64,000 bases of DNA from Betaproteobacteria bacterium (GTDB lineage: Bacteria > Pseudomonadota > Gammaproteobacteria > Burkholderiales > Usitatibacteraceae), in assembly GCA_016711875.1 (NCBI GenBank), contig JADJSD010000001.1, positions 1,736,001-1,800,000 of the forward strand, read 5' to 3'. Shown here one piece after another: positions 54,952-64,000 of this stretch; position 1 is the first letter of the stretch; every line of letters begins with the position of its first letter. The position numbers and the translations under genes are program-made. The notes beneath the pieces are model-generated. The model was not told the DNA's origin. It worked only from the letters and a program-made list of their open reading frames with translations, and ran no database searches.

Positions 54952-55011
54952 CGGGCCCGCGCTTGCTACACTCGGGACGTTCCCGAAGCCCCCCATTTCC
55001 TTCCGATCGCC

Positions 55012-55971
55012 ATGGCCCTACTCCTCAAGGAAAAAGACGTCGAGCAGCTCCTCACCATGAATCTCGCCCTCGAGCGGGTCGAGCGCGTGCATCGCGAATA
55101 CTCGGCGGGCGAGGCGATCGACGTGCCGCGGGAGCGCACGCGCCTGCCCAGGGCGGCGCTGCACATCCTGCAGGGCGCCGTGCCGTCCGCGGGCGTCTTC
55201 GGCTACAAGGCCTACACGTCGAGCCGCGAGGGCATCCGCTTCATCGTCTACGTGTTCAGCGCCGAGCGCGGGAACCTCGAGGGCATCGTCGAGGCGAACC
55301 TGCTGGGCATGATCCGCACGGGGGCCGCGGGCGGCGTCGCCGTCCGCCTTCTCTCGCGTCCCGAATCGAAGGTGGCAGGCGTCTTCGGCGCCGGCTGGCA
55401 GGCCCGCGGGCAGGTCGAGGCGCTCGCCGCGGTGAGGAAGCTCGAGCGGGTGAAGGTCTACTCCCGCAATCCCGACAAGCTCGCGAAGTTCTGCGTGAAG
55501 ATGCGCGAGCGGCTCGGGCTCGACGTCGTGCCGGCGGCCTCGGCCGAGGAGACCGTCCGCGGCAGCGACGTGGTCGTCACGATCACCACCGCCGCCACGC
55601 CGGTCTTCAGCGGGGACTGGGTCGAGCCGGGCCAGCACATCAATGCGGCCGGATCCAACTCCCTGCTGCGCCAGGAGATCGACGAGACCACGGTGCGCAA
55701 GTGCGCCCCGATCGTCGTCGATTCCCGCCCCACCGCGCTCAAGGAAGCCGGCGACCTCCTTCCCGCTTTCGAGAAAGGCCGCATCAGCCTGGGCCAGGTC
55801 GCCGAGCTCGGCGAGGTGCTGAACGGTACGCGCCCGGGCCGCACCGATCCCGGGCAGGTCACCCTGTTCGAGTCCCAGGGCATGGCCATCCAGGACCTCG
55901 CGATCGCCGCGGAACTGCTCGTGCGCGCCCGGGCGGCGGGACTGGGCTCCGAGGTGGACGTCGGGGCGTAG
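55012..55971 (+). CDS. ornithine cyclodeaminase / mu-crystallin family protein
   Basis: This 319-residue NAD-dependent enzyme has the Rossmann segment VAGVFGAGWQARGQVEALAA and family blocks GYKAYTSSREG, EANLLGMIRTGAAGGVAVRL, DVVVTITTAATPVFSGDWV and INAAGSNSLLRQEID. Relatives act as ornithine cyclodeaminase, alanine dehydrogenase or ketimine reductase; the actual substrate is not evident. It stands alone between the giant gene and the kinase. Confidence 0.9.
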   Translation: MALLLKEKDVEQLLTMNLALERVERVHREYSAGEAIDVPRERTRLPRAALHILQGAVPSAGVFGYKAYTSSREGIRFIVYVFSAERGNLEGIVEANLLGMIRTGAAGGVAVRLLSRPESKVAGVFGAGWQARGQVEALAAVRKLERVKVYSRNPDKLAKFCVKMRERLGLDVVPAASAEETVRGSDVVVTITTAATPVFSGDWVEPGQHINAAGSNSLLRQEIDETTVRKCAPIVVDSRPTALKEAGDLLPAFEKGRISLGQVAELGEVLNGTRPGRTDPGQVTLFESQGMAIQDLAIAAELLVRARAAGLGSEVDVGA

Positions 55972-56105
55972 GCCGGAGGGCACGCGAGGCCCTAGGCTTT
56001 CGCACGGCCGCAAGCCGTTCCATGTAAGATTCCGGGCTTCGGAAGCAGCCGGTCGGGCGGAGGGAAGCCGCCGGGCAAGGCTTCATGCGCACTTAGGGAG
56101 AATCC

Positions 56106-58718
56106 ATGAAGAGCCAATTCTGGAAGGCCGACTGGTTCCTCGGCGTGGTGATCGCGTTGGGCATGCTGGTATTCAACATGTCCTCCAACTTCATCCCCGG
56201 CCTCGAACGGTGGGCCTACGACCTCGGCGTGCGCATGACGTCGAAGAATCCCAGCGACAAGATCGCCGTGATCGCGATCGACGAGCAGTCCATCGCGAAC
56301 ATCGGCCGCTGGCCGTGGTCGCGCGAAGTGCACGCCAAGCTGATCGACCAGCTCGCCGCCGCCAAGGCGAAGGTGATCGGCAACACGGTGTTCTTCTTCG
56401 AGCCGCAGAAGGACCCCGGCCTCGCCTACGTCGACAGGATGCTGGCCCTCTACGACAAGGCCTACCCGGGCGCCGCGCCCGAGGCCACCGGCGTCTTCGG
56501 CGGCGCCACGCCCGCCGCCCAGGCGGGCGCGCAGCCCCCCGGCGAGATCGGCGAGATCGGCAAGATCCTGCGCGAGGCCTCGAACGCGCTCAACAGCGAC
56601 GTGAAGCTCGCCGCCAGCGTGAAGAAGGCCGGCAACGTCGTCGTGCCCATGGTCTTCGACGAGACGATGTACGTGCCGCCCCCGGGCCGCCCGGACAAGG
56701 CGCTTCCCGACTACGTCTCGAAGAACGCCATCAGCGGGGCCACGATCAAGGGCGGCTCGTTCATCTACGGCGCCAACATCATCGCCCCGATCGAGCAGAT
56801 CGGCGCGGCGGTCGCCGGCATCGGCCACCTGAACGCCACGCCCGATGCGGCCGACGGTGCCATCCGGGCGGAGCCGCTCATCATCGACTACTACGGCCAG
56901 CAGTTCCCGTCGCTCGCGCTGCAGATCGCCGCGAAGAGCCTCAACCTGAATTCCAAGGACATCAAGGTCACGCTGGGCGAGAGCGTCGCGCTCGGCAACA
57001 AGGTCGTGCGCACGGACGACGAGGCCAAGATGTACACGTACTTCTACAAGGACCGCGACGGCCGCACGGCCTTCCCGATCGATTCGTTCTTCGACGTCTA
57101 CTCCGGCAAGATCCCGGCCACGAAGTACGCCGACAAGATCGTGCTGATCGGCGCCGTGGCCGCGGGCATCGGCACCAGCCAGGTGACGCCGATCTCCGCG
57201 CAGATGAACCCGGTGACGACGCTCGCGCACTCGGTCTCCTCGCTCCTGAGCGAGCATTTCTTCGTCGCGCCGACGTGGGGCGGGTACGCCACCATCGGCG
57301 TCTACCTGCTCGTCGCGCTCTACCTGATCCTGCTGCTGCCGCGCCTGGGCGCTGGCATGGGCGCGATCTTCACGGCATTGCTCTTCGTCGTGATCTTCTG
57401 CCTGCACCTGGGCCTCATGACGAGTGCCGGGCTGTGGCTGCAGCTCATGCTGCCCGCCGCGCTCCTCGTGGTCGGGCACCTGCTGCTCACCACCAAGCGC
57501 TTCCTCGTGACCGAGCGCGGCAAGGAGAAGGCCGACAGCGAGGGCGCCGAGTCGAACCGCATGCTCGGCCTCGCCTTCCAGCAGCAGGGCCAGCTCGACA
57601 TGGCCTTCGACAAGTTCCGCAAGTGCCCCTTCGACGAGCAGCTCGCCGAGAACGTCTACTCCCTCGCCCTCGACTTCGAGCGACGCCGCCAGTTCAACAA
57701 GGCGGAATCGGCCTTCGCGTTCATCCACAAGGGCGACCCGAAGTTCAAGGACGTGGCCGACCGCATGCAGCGCGCCAAGACGATGAGCGAGACCATCATC
57801 CTGGGCGGCTCCTCGGGCGCGCGCACCAACCAGGCCACGATGGTGATGGGCGGCGCCGGGGCCACCAAGCCGATGCTCGGGCGCTACGAGATCGACAAGG
57901 AACTGGGCAAGGGCGCCATGGGCGTCGTCTACCTGGGCAAGGACCCGAAGATCAGCCGCGTGGTCGCCATCAAGACGATGGCCCTCTCCTCGGAGTTCGA
58001 GGGCGAGGAGCTGCAGGAGGCCAAGGAGCGCTTCTTCCGCGAGGCCGAGACCGCCGGACGCCTTTCTCACCCGAACATCGTCACCATCTACGACGCGGGC
58101 GAGGAGCACGATCTCGCCTACATCGCGATGGAGTTCCTGAAGGGCAAGGACCTCGTGCCCTACATCAAGCAGCCGAACCTGCTGCCGCCGGACCGGGCGC
58201 TTTCCATCGTCGAGCGCGTCGCCGACGCGCTGGGCTACGCGCACACGATGGGCGTCGTGCACCGCGACATCAAGCCGGCCAACATCATGTACGAGCCCGA
58301 GGGCGACGTGCCCAAGGTCACCGACTTCGGCATCGCGCGCGTCACCGATTCTTCCCGGACCAAGACGGGCATGGTGCTCGGCACCCCGTCCTACATGTCG
58401 CCCGAGCAGCTCGCGGGCAAGAAGATCGACGGCCGCTCCGACCTCTTCTCGCTCGGCGTCACGCTCTTCCAGCTGCTGGCCGGGCGCCTGCCCTTCGAGG
58501 GCGAGTCGATGACGACGCTGATGTTCTGCATCGCCAACAATCCGCACCCGCAGATCCGCGAGTACAACCCCGCGCTGCCGGCCTGGATCGACGACATCAT
58601 CGACAAGGCCCTCGCGAAGGACGTGAACCAGCGCTACCAGACGGGCCAGGAATTCGCCGCCGCCATTCGCAAGGCCCGCGTCGGAGGCACCGGCACGACG
58701 GTCGATGTCGAGCTCTGA
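56106..58718 (+). CDS. CHASE2-domain transmembrane serine/threonine protein kinase
   Basis: The protein has 870 residues: an N-terminal membrane helix (FLGVVIALGMLVFNMSS), an extracytoplasmic CHASE2 sensor (about residues 30-395; IAVIAIDEQSIANIGRWPWS), three helices at ~398-475, a TPR-like linker (AESNRMLGLAFQQQGQLDMA), then a Hanks-type kinase. Kinase residues are complete: GKGAMG loop (601-606), Lys623 (VAIK), HRDIKPAN (His719-Arg-Asp721), DFG (740-742) and TPSYMSPEQL. It should sense an external signal and phosphorylate cytoplasmic targets. A -10-like TAAGAT lies at 56025-56030. Its end overlaps the DUF2889 gene by 14 bases. Confidence 0.94.
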   Translation: MKSQFWKADWFLGVVIALGMLVFNMSSNFIPGLERWAYDLGVRMTSKNPSDKIAVIAIDEQSIANIGRWPWSREVHAKLIDQLAAAKAKVIGNTVFFFEPQKDPGLAYVDRMLALYDKAYPGAAPEATGVFGGATPAAQAGAQPPGEIGEIGKILREASNALNSDVKLAASVKKAGNVVVPMVFDETMYVPPPGRPDKALPDYVSKNAISGATIKGGSFIYGANIIAPIEQIGAAVAGIGHLNATPDAADGAIRAEPLIIDYYGQQFPSLALQIAAKSLNLNSKDIKVTLGESVALGNKVVRTDDEAKMYTYFYKDRDGRTAFPIDSFFDVYSGKIPATKYADKIVLIGAVAAGIGTSQVTPISAQMNPVTTLAHSVSSLLSEHFFVAPTWGGYATIGVYLLVALYLILLLPRLGAGMGAIFTALLFVVIFCLHLGLMTSAGLWLQLMLPAALLVVGHLLLTTKRFLVTERGKEKADSEGAESNRMLGLAFQQQGQLDMAFDKFRKCPFDEQLAENVYSLALDFERRRQFNKAESAFAFIHKGDPKFKDVADRMQRAKTMSETIILGGSSGARTNQATMVMGGAGATKPMLGRYEIDKELGKGAMGVVYLGKDPKISRVVAIKTMALSSEFEGEELQEAKERFFREAETAGRLSHPNIVTIYDAGEEHDLAYIAMEFLKGKDLVPYIKQPNLLPPDRALSIVERVADALGYAHTMGVVHRDIKPANIMYEPEGDVPKVTDFGIARVTDSSRTKTGMVLGTPSYMSPEQLAGKKIDGRSDLFSLGVTLFQLLAGRLPFEGESMTTLMFCIANNPHPQIREYNPALPAWIDDIIDKALAKDVNQRYQTGQEFAAAIRKARVGGTGTTVDVEL

Positions 58719-59247
58719 GAGCCGGATCGCACGCGAACCCCTGCATCGCCGGCGCATCGACATCGTCGGCTACAAGCGCGAGGACGGCCTTTTCGACATC
58801 GAGGGCCACCTCGTCGACGCCAAGGACATTCCCTTCCCGGTCGGTGGCACGGTCCGCGCCCCCGGCGACCCCGTGCACGACATGTGGCTGCGAATCACCG
58901 TCGACCGGGAGTTCCGCATCGTGGCCGCCGAGGCGAAGACGGTCGGCATGCCCTTCGTCGGCACCTGCGACGCGGTCAATCCCGCCTATGCGAAGCTCGT
59001 CGGGCTCACGATCGGACCGGGCTACCTGCGGCACCTGAAGGAGCGCCTGGGGGGCGTGGCCGGGTGCACCCATCTCACGGAGCTGGCCGGCGCGCTCGCG
59101 ACGGCCACCTTCCAGACCTTTGCGGGGCAGGGGATCCTGCCCGCCGACCGCAAGCCCCCGCAACTCGACCGATGCCATGCCCTGGACACCCAGGGCGACG
59201 TGGTGCGGCAATTCCATCCCCGCTGGTACCGGGCCCCGACGTCCTGA
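58705..59247 (+). CDS. DUF2889 family protein
   Basis: This 180-residue protein has the DUF2889 pattern: REPLHRRRIDIVGYKREDGL, FDIEGHLVDAKDIPF, DMWLRITVDREFRIVAAEAK and HLTELAGALATATFQTF. Function is unknown. The ATG lies inside the kinase gene (14-base overlap), so the two are translated together. Its gene ends about 26 bases before the operator of sucCD. Confidence 0.88.
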   Translation: MSSSESRIAREPLHRRRIDIVGYKREDGLFDIEGHLVDAKDIPFPVGGTVRAPGDPVHDMWLRITVDREFRIVAAEAKTVGMPFVGTCDAVNPAYAKLVGLTIGPGYLRHLKERLGGVAGCTHLTELAGALATATFQTFAGQGILPADRKPPQLDRCHALDTQGDVVRQFHPRWYRAPTS

Positions 59248-59272
59248 CCGGGGCCAAGCAAGCCCGCCCGGC

Positions 59273-59316
59273 CTGACCTGGGTCAAGGTTCGGCGCGGAT
59301 GCCCGGCTGCTAGAAT
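59273..59316 (+). promoter_or_regulatory. Crp/Fnr-like site and promoter of sucCD
   Basis: CTGACCTGGGTCAA (59273-59286; one mismatch to TTGAC-N4-GTCAA) lies 24 bases before TAGAAT (59311-59316). The site would be centred near -43. The -10 sits in GCTAGAATGGCC, repeated elsewhere in the window. Confidence 0.6.
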
Positions 59317-59352
59317 GGCCTTCGCTCTCCACTTCCGCTCCCCCCCACGACA

Positions 59353-60516
<1,164 letters not shown>

Positions 60517-60527
60517 AGGGAAAGAGA

Positions 60528-61403
60528 ATGAGCATCCTGATCGACAAGAACACGCGCGTGATGACCCAGGGCATCACGGGCAAGACCGGCCAGTTCCACA
60601 CCCAGATGTGCGCGGCCTACGCCAACGGCAAGAACTGCTTCGTGGCCGGCGTGAATCCGAAGAAGGCGGGCGAAGCCTTCGAGGGCATTCCCATCTACGG
60701 CACTGTCGCCGACGCGAAGAAGCAGACGGGCGCCACCGTCAGCGTGATCTACGTGCCGCCGCCCTTCGCGGCCGCGGCCATCGACGAGGCGGTCGAGGCG
60801 GACCTGGACCTCGTCATCTGCATCACGGAAGGCATCCCGGTGCGCGACATGATCCGCACGCGCGACAGGATGAAGGGCCGCAAGACCCTGCTCCTGGGCC
60901 CGAACTGCCCCGGCACCATCACGCCGGACGAGATCAAGATCGGCATCATGCCCGGCCACATCCACAAGAAGGGCCGCATCGGCGTCGTTTCGCGCTCGGG
61001 CACGCTCACCTACGAAGCCGTGGGCCAGCTCACGGCGCTGGGCCTGGGCCAGTCCTCGGCCGTCGGCATCGGCGGCGACCCGGTGAACGGCCTCAAGCAC
61101 ATCGACGTGCTTCGCCTCTTCAACGACGACCCCGAGACCGACGCCGTGATCATGATCGGCGAGATCGGCGGCTCCGACGAGGAAGCCGCGGCCGAGTGGG
61201 TCAAGGCCAACATGAAGAAGCCGGTGGTGGGGTTCATCGCCGGCGTCACCGCCCCGCCCGGCAAGCGCATGGGCCACGCGGGCGCCATCATTTCCGGCGG
61301 CAAGGGCACGGCGCAGGAAAAACTCGCCGTGATGGAATCATGCGGCATCAAGGTGACGCGCAACCCGGCGGAGATGGGCAAGCTGCTGAAGAGCGTCCTC
61401 TGA
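60528..61403 (+). CDS. sucD: succinyl-CoA synthetase alpha subunit
   Basis: The subunit has 291 residues. The CoA-binding N-terminus is MSILIDKNTRVMTQGITGKT, with GVNPKKAGE and YVPPPFAAAAI. The phosphorylated His250 lies in RMGHAGAIISGG. The ATG at 60528 follows AGGGAAAGAG. The stop overlaps the start of the cyclic-nucleotide-domain gene. Confidence 0.97.
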   Translation: MSILIDKNTRVMTQGITGKTGQFHTQMCAAYANGKNCFVAGVNPKKAGEAFEGIPIYGTVADAKKQTGATVSVIYVPPPFAAAAIDEAVEADLDLVICITEGIPVRDMIRTRDRMKGRKTLLLGPNCPGTITPDEIKIGIMPGHIHKKGRIGVVSRSGTLTYEAVGQLTALGLGQSSAVGIGGDPVNGLKHIDVLRLFNDDPETDAVIMIGEIGGSDEEAAAEWVKANMKKPVVGFIAGVTAPPGKRMGHAGAIISGGKGTAQEKLAVMESCGIKVTRNPAEMGKLLKSVL

Positions 61404-62401
61404 CGTTCCTCGCGCGCCTCGCGGACGGGGCGCGCGAACTTCTGCTGGACGCGGCCCGCCCCGTCTCCTTCGTTTCCGGCGCCCCGGTGGTGCGCCACGG
61501 CGATCCCGCGCGCGGCGCCTTCCTGCTGCGGGAGGGCCACGCCGAGGTGAGCGTGCCCGCGCCTGGCGGCAATTCCATCGTCCTCGCCCGCCTGGGCCCC
61601 GGCGACCTCTTCGGCGAGATGGCCCTGGTCGACCAGGGAACCTGCATCGCCAACGTGACGGCCGCGGCGCCGCTCGACGGCTGGTTCGTGGAGCGCGAGG
61701 CTTTCCGGGGCGCGGTCTCGCGCCGGGGCCTTGCGGCTCGCGACCTGCAGCACGCCCTCACGATGCACCTGGCGGAGCGCCTTCGCGCCATGAACGCGCG
61801 GCTGGCGGCCGTCGATCGCGAGGATGCGCCCACGCACCCGCCCGCGCCTGATGCCCCCTTCGAGCCCGTGCGCTCGCGCAAGGGGTCCTTCGATGCGGCA
61901 CGCTTCCTCGCGAAGCTTCCCTTCTTTGATCGGTTCCCCGCGGACGAGATCGACGAGGTGTTCGCGACCGGCCGCATGCTGGAGCTTCCCCGGGGGGCGC
62001 CCCTTTACCGTGCCGGCGATCCGGCCACGGCCGTCTACCTCGTCGTGCGCGGTGCCGTCGAGATCGCGCGCCCGAGCGCCGCGGGTGATCGTCGCCTCGC
62101 CATCCTGGGGCCCGGCCAGCCCGTGGGCTTCGTGGGCGCGCTCGCGGGGGGCACGCACGGCGCCCACGCGACCGTGCGCGAGGCGGCGGCCTTTCTCGAG
62201 ATCGGGGCGGAGGATTTCCGGACGCTCTATTTCGGCGACGGGGGCGTCTCGGTGCGCGTGCGTGCGGCGACGCAGCGCCACCTGCTCGAGTCGCTGGCCC
62301 GCACCAACCGGGCCCTCGCGCGCCTGGCGACCCACTCACGCCTTGCCGGCGCTCCCCTGGCCGGCCCCGCCCTCTGGGTGGAGACCGCTCAGTCCAGGTA
62401 A
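61400..62401 (+). CDS. protein with two cyclic-nucleotide-binding-like domains
   Basis: The protein has about 333 residues and two cNMP-binding-fold domains: about residues 18-115 (VVRHGDPARGAFLLREGHAE, ARLGPGDLFGEMALVDQGT) and 165-285 (PLYRAGDPATAVYLVVRGAV). No helix-turn-helix or catalytic domain is seen. The first domain keeps the FGEMAL segment of nucleotide binders. No ATG, GTG or TTG fits before conserved sequence; the best start is a CTG overlapping the sucD TGA (CTGA), so the start is uncertain. It ends overlapping the convergent amidotransferase gene by 13 bases. Confidence 0.75.
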   Translation: MTFLARLADGARELLLDAARPVSFVSGAPVVRHGDPARGAFLLREGHAEVSVPAPGGNSIVLARLGPGDLFGEMALVDQGTCIANVTAAAPLDGWFVEREAFRGAVSRRGLAARDLQHALTMHLAERLRAMNARLAAVDREDAPTHPPAPDAPFEPVRSRKGSFDAARFLAKLPFFDRFPADEIDEVFATGRMLELPRGAPLYRAGDPATAVYLVVRGAVEIARPSAAGDRRLAILGPGQPVGFVGALAGGTHGAHATVREAAAFLEIGAEDFRTLYFGDGGVSVRVRAATQRHLLESLARTNRALARLATHSRLAGAPLAGPALWVETAQSR

Positions 62402-63312
62402 CGGACCGCCATCGAGGGCCGTCCGCCCGCCACCGTCGCGGTGAGCAGGCCGTACTCGGGCAGTTCCACCCACGAGGCGACGTCCTTCGTGAGCGGCTCG
62501 GAGGCGACCAGGATCGAGTTCGCCTCGGCCGCATCCCCCGTCATGCGCCATTCGCCGCCGTGCAGGCCGTAGTCGCGGCCGAGCGTGTACCAGAGGCTGA
62601 GGTAATGCAGGTTGGCCTCGTGAACGCGCGCCGGGTCCTCGGTGGCATAGCGGCCGAAGTCGAAGCAGTACCGCACCGCGGCGAGCTGGGTACCGTCGCA
62701 GGCGAACAGGTTCACGGAGGAGGAGCTGTCGATGCCGAGCCGGTCGCGCTCGCGGCGGATGATGGCGAGCGCGCGCTGCAGCGCGTTCGCGAGCTCGTCG
62801 CCTTCGGGCCGGCGCGCGGGATCGGGCAGCCCCGAGAGCACCAGCGCGTAGATCCATTCGCTGTCCGTGGTGCCGCGCACGTGGCGGGCGATGGCGGCGG
62901 GCACGTGGGCCGCGAGGGCAGGTTTCAGCTCGGGGAAGCGAGCCAGGTCGCCGTTGTGCGCCATCGCGAGCGGCATGCCGGGAAACTGGAACGGATGCAC
63001 GTTGGCAGGCGTCACGTCGGCCGTGGTGCTGTAGGAGACGCCGCGCACGTGCGCCAGCACCGCCGAGGCTTCCACCTTGCGCGAAAGGCTCTCGAGATTG
63101 CGGTCGAAGATGGGCAGCTCCGTGGACCCGTACCGCCAGGGTTCCCCGGGATCGCGCGACGCCCGGTCCCAGGCCCGCAGGCCGAACCCGGCGAGGTTCA
63201 TCATGTGCAGCATCTTCGGCATGTAGCTTTGCCGCACGAGCGCGGAATCCGGCTGGTGGAGCAGGGTGTCCAGCGGGACGGGTTCGCCGAGATAGAGGAG
63301 GGCGCGGCACAT
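62389..63312 (-). CDS. class II glutamine amidotransferase (YafJ/EgtC-like)
   Basis: The protein has 307 residues from an ATG at 63312 that places the nucleophile Cys at position 2 (MCRALLYLG). Other glutaminase features are LAHVRGVSYST, the asparagine/glycine oxyanion region MAMAHNGDLARFP-like (LAMAHNGDLARFP) and TTDSEWIYALVLS. It is of the stand-alone glutamine amidotransferase_6 type, hydrolysing glutamine or gamma-glutamyl amides. No synthetase partner is near, so the acceptor is unknown. Confidence 0.9.
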   Translation of the reverse strand: MCRALLYLGEPVPLDTLLHQPDSALVRQSYMPKMLHMMNLAGFGLRAWDRASRDPGEPWRYGSTELPIFDRNLESLSRKVEASAVLAHVRGVSYSTTADVTPANVHPFQFPGMPLAMAHNGDLARFPELKPALAAHVPAAIARHVRGTTDSEWIYALVLSGLPDPARRPEGDELANALQRALAIIRRERDRLGIDSSSSVNLFACDGTQLAAVRYCFDFGRYATEDPARVHEANLHYLSLWYTLGRDYGLHGGEWRMTGDAAEANSILVASEPLTKDVASWVELPEYGLLTATVAGGRPSMAVRYLD

Positions 63313-63360
63313 CGGGGCATTCTGGCATAGTGGGCCCATGCCGCAGGCGCATGGGCGCCC

Positions 63361-63403
63361 TTGACGCCCGTCAACCCCAAAAGCGGTCGCGCTTCGGTAG
63401 TCT
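63361..63403 (+). promoter_or_regulatory. Crp/Fnr-like site and candidate promoter of the formate dehydrogenase genes
   Basis: The perfect palindrome TTGACGCCCGTCAA (63361-63374) is followed after 23 bases by a weak -10-like TAGTCT (63398-63403). The predicted start is about 100 bases before the ATG at 63510. The intergenic stretch otherwise shows nothing. Confidence 0.6.
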
Positions 63404-63509
63404 GGACGCCTGACCCAAGCCCTCCCCGCGAGCAGCTACGCCCGGGGGAACCGGCCTCCACCCGACCGGAAGACATGCCGGTCGCGAAAACCCCCACGAA
63501 GAGCTCGCC

Positions 63510-64000
63510 ATGAACGACCGGGTCGCCATCCCGCTTTCCTCCATTCGCAAGGCCCGCCCGCATCCCAAGGGCCGCGCCGTCGATGCGGCCGCAAGGGCGG
63601 AAATCGAGTCGCTCCTCGGTTCCGCACCGTGCGCGCCGGAATACCTCATCGAGAACCTGCACCGGGTGCAGGACAGGTTCGGCCTGCTTTCCGCCGCGCA
63701 CTTGGCTGCGCTGGCCGAGGCGATGAAGCTTTCGCAGGCCGAGGTCTTCGAGGTCGCGACCTTCTACCACCACTTCGACGTGGTGAAGGAAGGCGAGGAC
63801 GCGCCCGCCAAGGTGACGGTGCGCGTGTGCGACACCCTCTCGTGCCAGATGGCCGGCTCCGTCGGCTTGCTCGATCGCTTGAAGGCTACGCTGGGCGCGA
63901 ACGTCCGCGTGGTGTCTGCGCCGTGCATCGGCCGCTGCGAGGAGGCCCCGGCGGTGAGCGTGGGGCAGAACGCCTTCGGCGGGGCCACGGCGGAGAAGGT
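63510..64000 (+). CDS. fdsG: NAD-dependent formate dehydrogenase gamma subunit (NuoE-like), 3' end missing
   Basis: The first 163 residues are present. The thioredoxin-like [2Fe-2S] domain of NuoE/FdsG is complete with its four ligands Cys107 and Cys112 (VCDTLSCQM) and Cys139 and Cys143 (PCIGRCEEAP), and the helical part has LAEAMKLSQAEVFEVATFYH. This subunit passes electrons from formate to NAD+ in the molybdenum formate dehydrogenase; fdsB (NuoF-like) would be expected just to the right. The N-terminal tail (SSIRKARPHPKGRAVDAAAR) is longer than in NuoE. FdsG is preferred over NuoE because no other nuo gene is near, but this rests on context. Confidence 0.8.
   Translation, partial: MNDRVAIPLSSIRKARPHPKGRAVDAAARAEIESLLGSAPCAPEYLIENLHRVQDRFGLLSAAHLAALAEAMKLSQAEVFEVATFYHHFDVVKEGEDAPAKVTVRVCDTLSCQMAGSVGLLDRLKATLGANVRVVSAPCIGRCEEAPAVSVGQNAFGGATAEK

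Overview
The window is GC-rich, densely coded DNA, most likely from a betaproteobacterium (Burkholderiales/Nitrosomonadales level; possibly a deep lineage such as Usitatibacteraceae, but that is a guess). The evidence is the xerC-DUF484-dapF-lpxL-lpxL/metK neighbourhood, the long-form AhcY behind an SAH riboswitch, the folM-like/midA/ttcA neighbourhood, a phasin, and Bug-type tripartite tricarboxylate (TTT) transport genes. I see no rRNA, tRNA, CRISPR array, insertion sequence or prophage. Most of the window looks like chromosomal core with a few accessory blocks.

Layout. 1-1640: the end of a DUF692 (BufB-type) plus DUF2063 (BufC-type) pair. 1627-10644, minus strand: a long gene run that reads, in transcription order, Fur/Zur-type regulator, two CobW GTPases, LolD-like ATPase, His-rich FtsX-like permease, DUF3299 protein (a probable zinc-response module), then a STAS protein, hslV, hslU and a lipoprotein. 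10700-14908, minus: xerC, DUF484, dapF and two lipid A acyltransferases. 14955-20080: the S-adenosylmethionine cycle, with metK, an SAH riboswitch, ahcY and metF; a secreted unknown protein lies between metK and ahcY. 20099-22806: an mgtE-type transporter, an SH3 protein and an M48 peptidase. 22876-27203: class V aminotransferase, ttcA and a pteridine-reductase-like SDR on the minus strand, diverging from a midA-like methyltransferase. 27325-29116: a TAXI solute receptor and a phasin. 29198-33207, minus: cca, a complex-I-type NAD-binding protein and slt. 33352-38755: TerC, universal stress protein, tctCBA and a cytidylate-kinase-like/BON protein.

39323-45542 is the most interesting block: a Crp/Fnr regulator diverging from oxc (oxalyl-CoA decarboxylase), frc (formyl-CoA:oxalate CoA-transferase), a 10-formyl-tetrahydrofolate-hydrolase-like enzyme and a quinone oxidoreductase. 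Two long hairpin repeats flank frc. The window ends inside a formate dehydrogenase gamma (NuoE-like) gene, which would oxidise the formate released from oxalate. Palindromes of the form TTGAC-N4-GTCAA, as expected for an FNR-type recognition helix, lie about 23 bases upstream of -10-like hexamers before tctCBA, oxc, sucCD and the formate dehydrogenase. This suggests one local regulon joining carboxylate uptake, oxalate decarboxylation, CoA supply and formate oxidation.

46118-54951 is a giant DUF11-repeat surface protein with an IPTL-CTERM-like tail, interrupted by an apparent one-base frameshift. After it come an ornithine-cyclodeaminase-family gene, a CHASE2-Ser/Thr kinase, sucCD, a double cyclic-nucleotide-domain protein and a class II glutamine amidotransferase.
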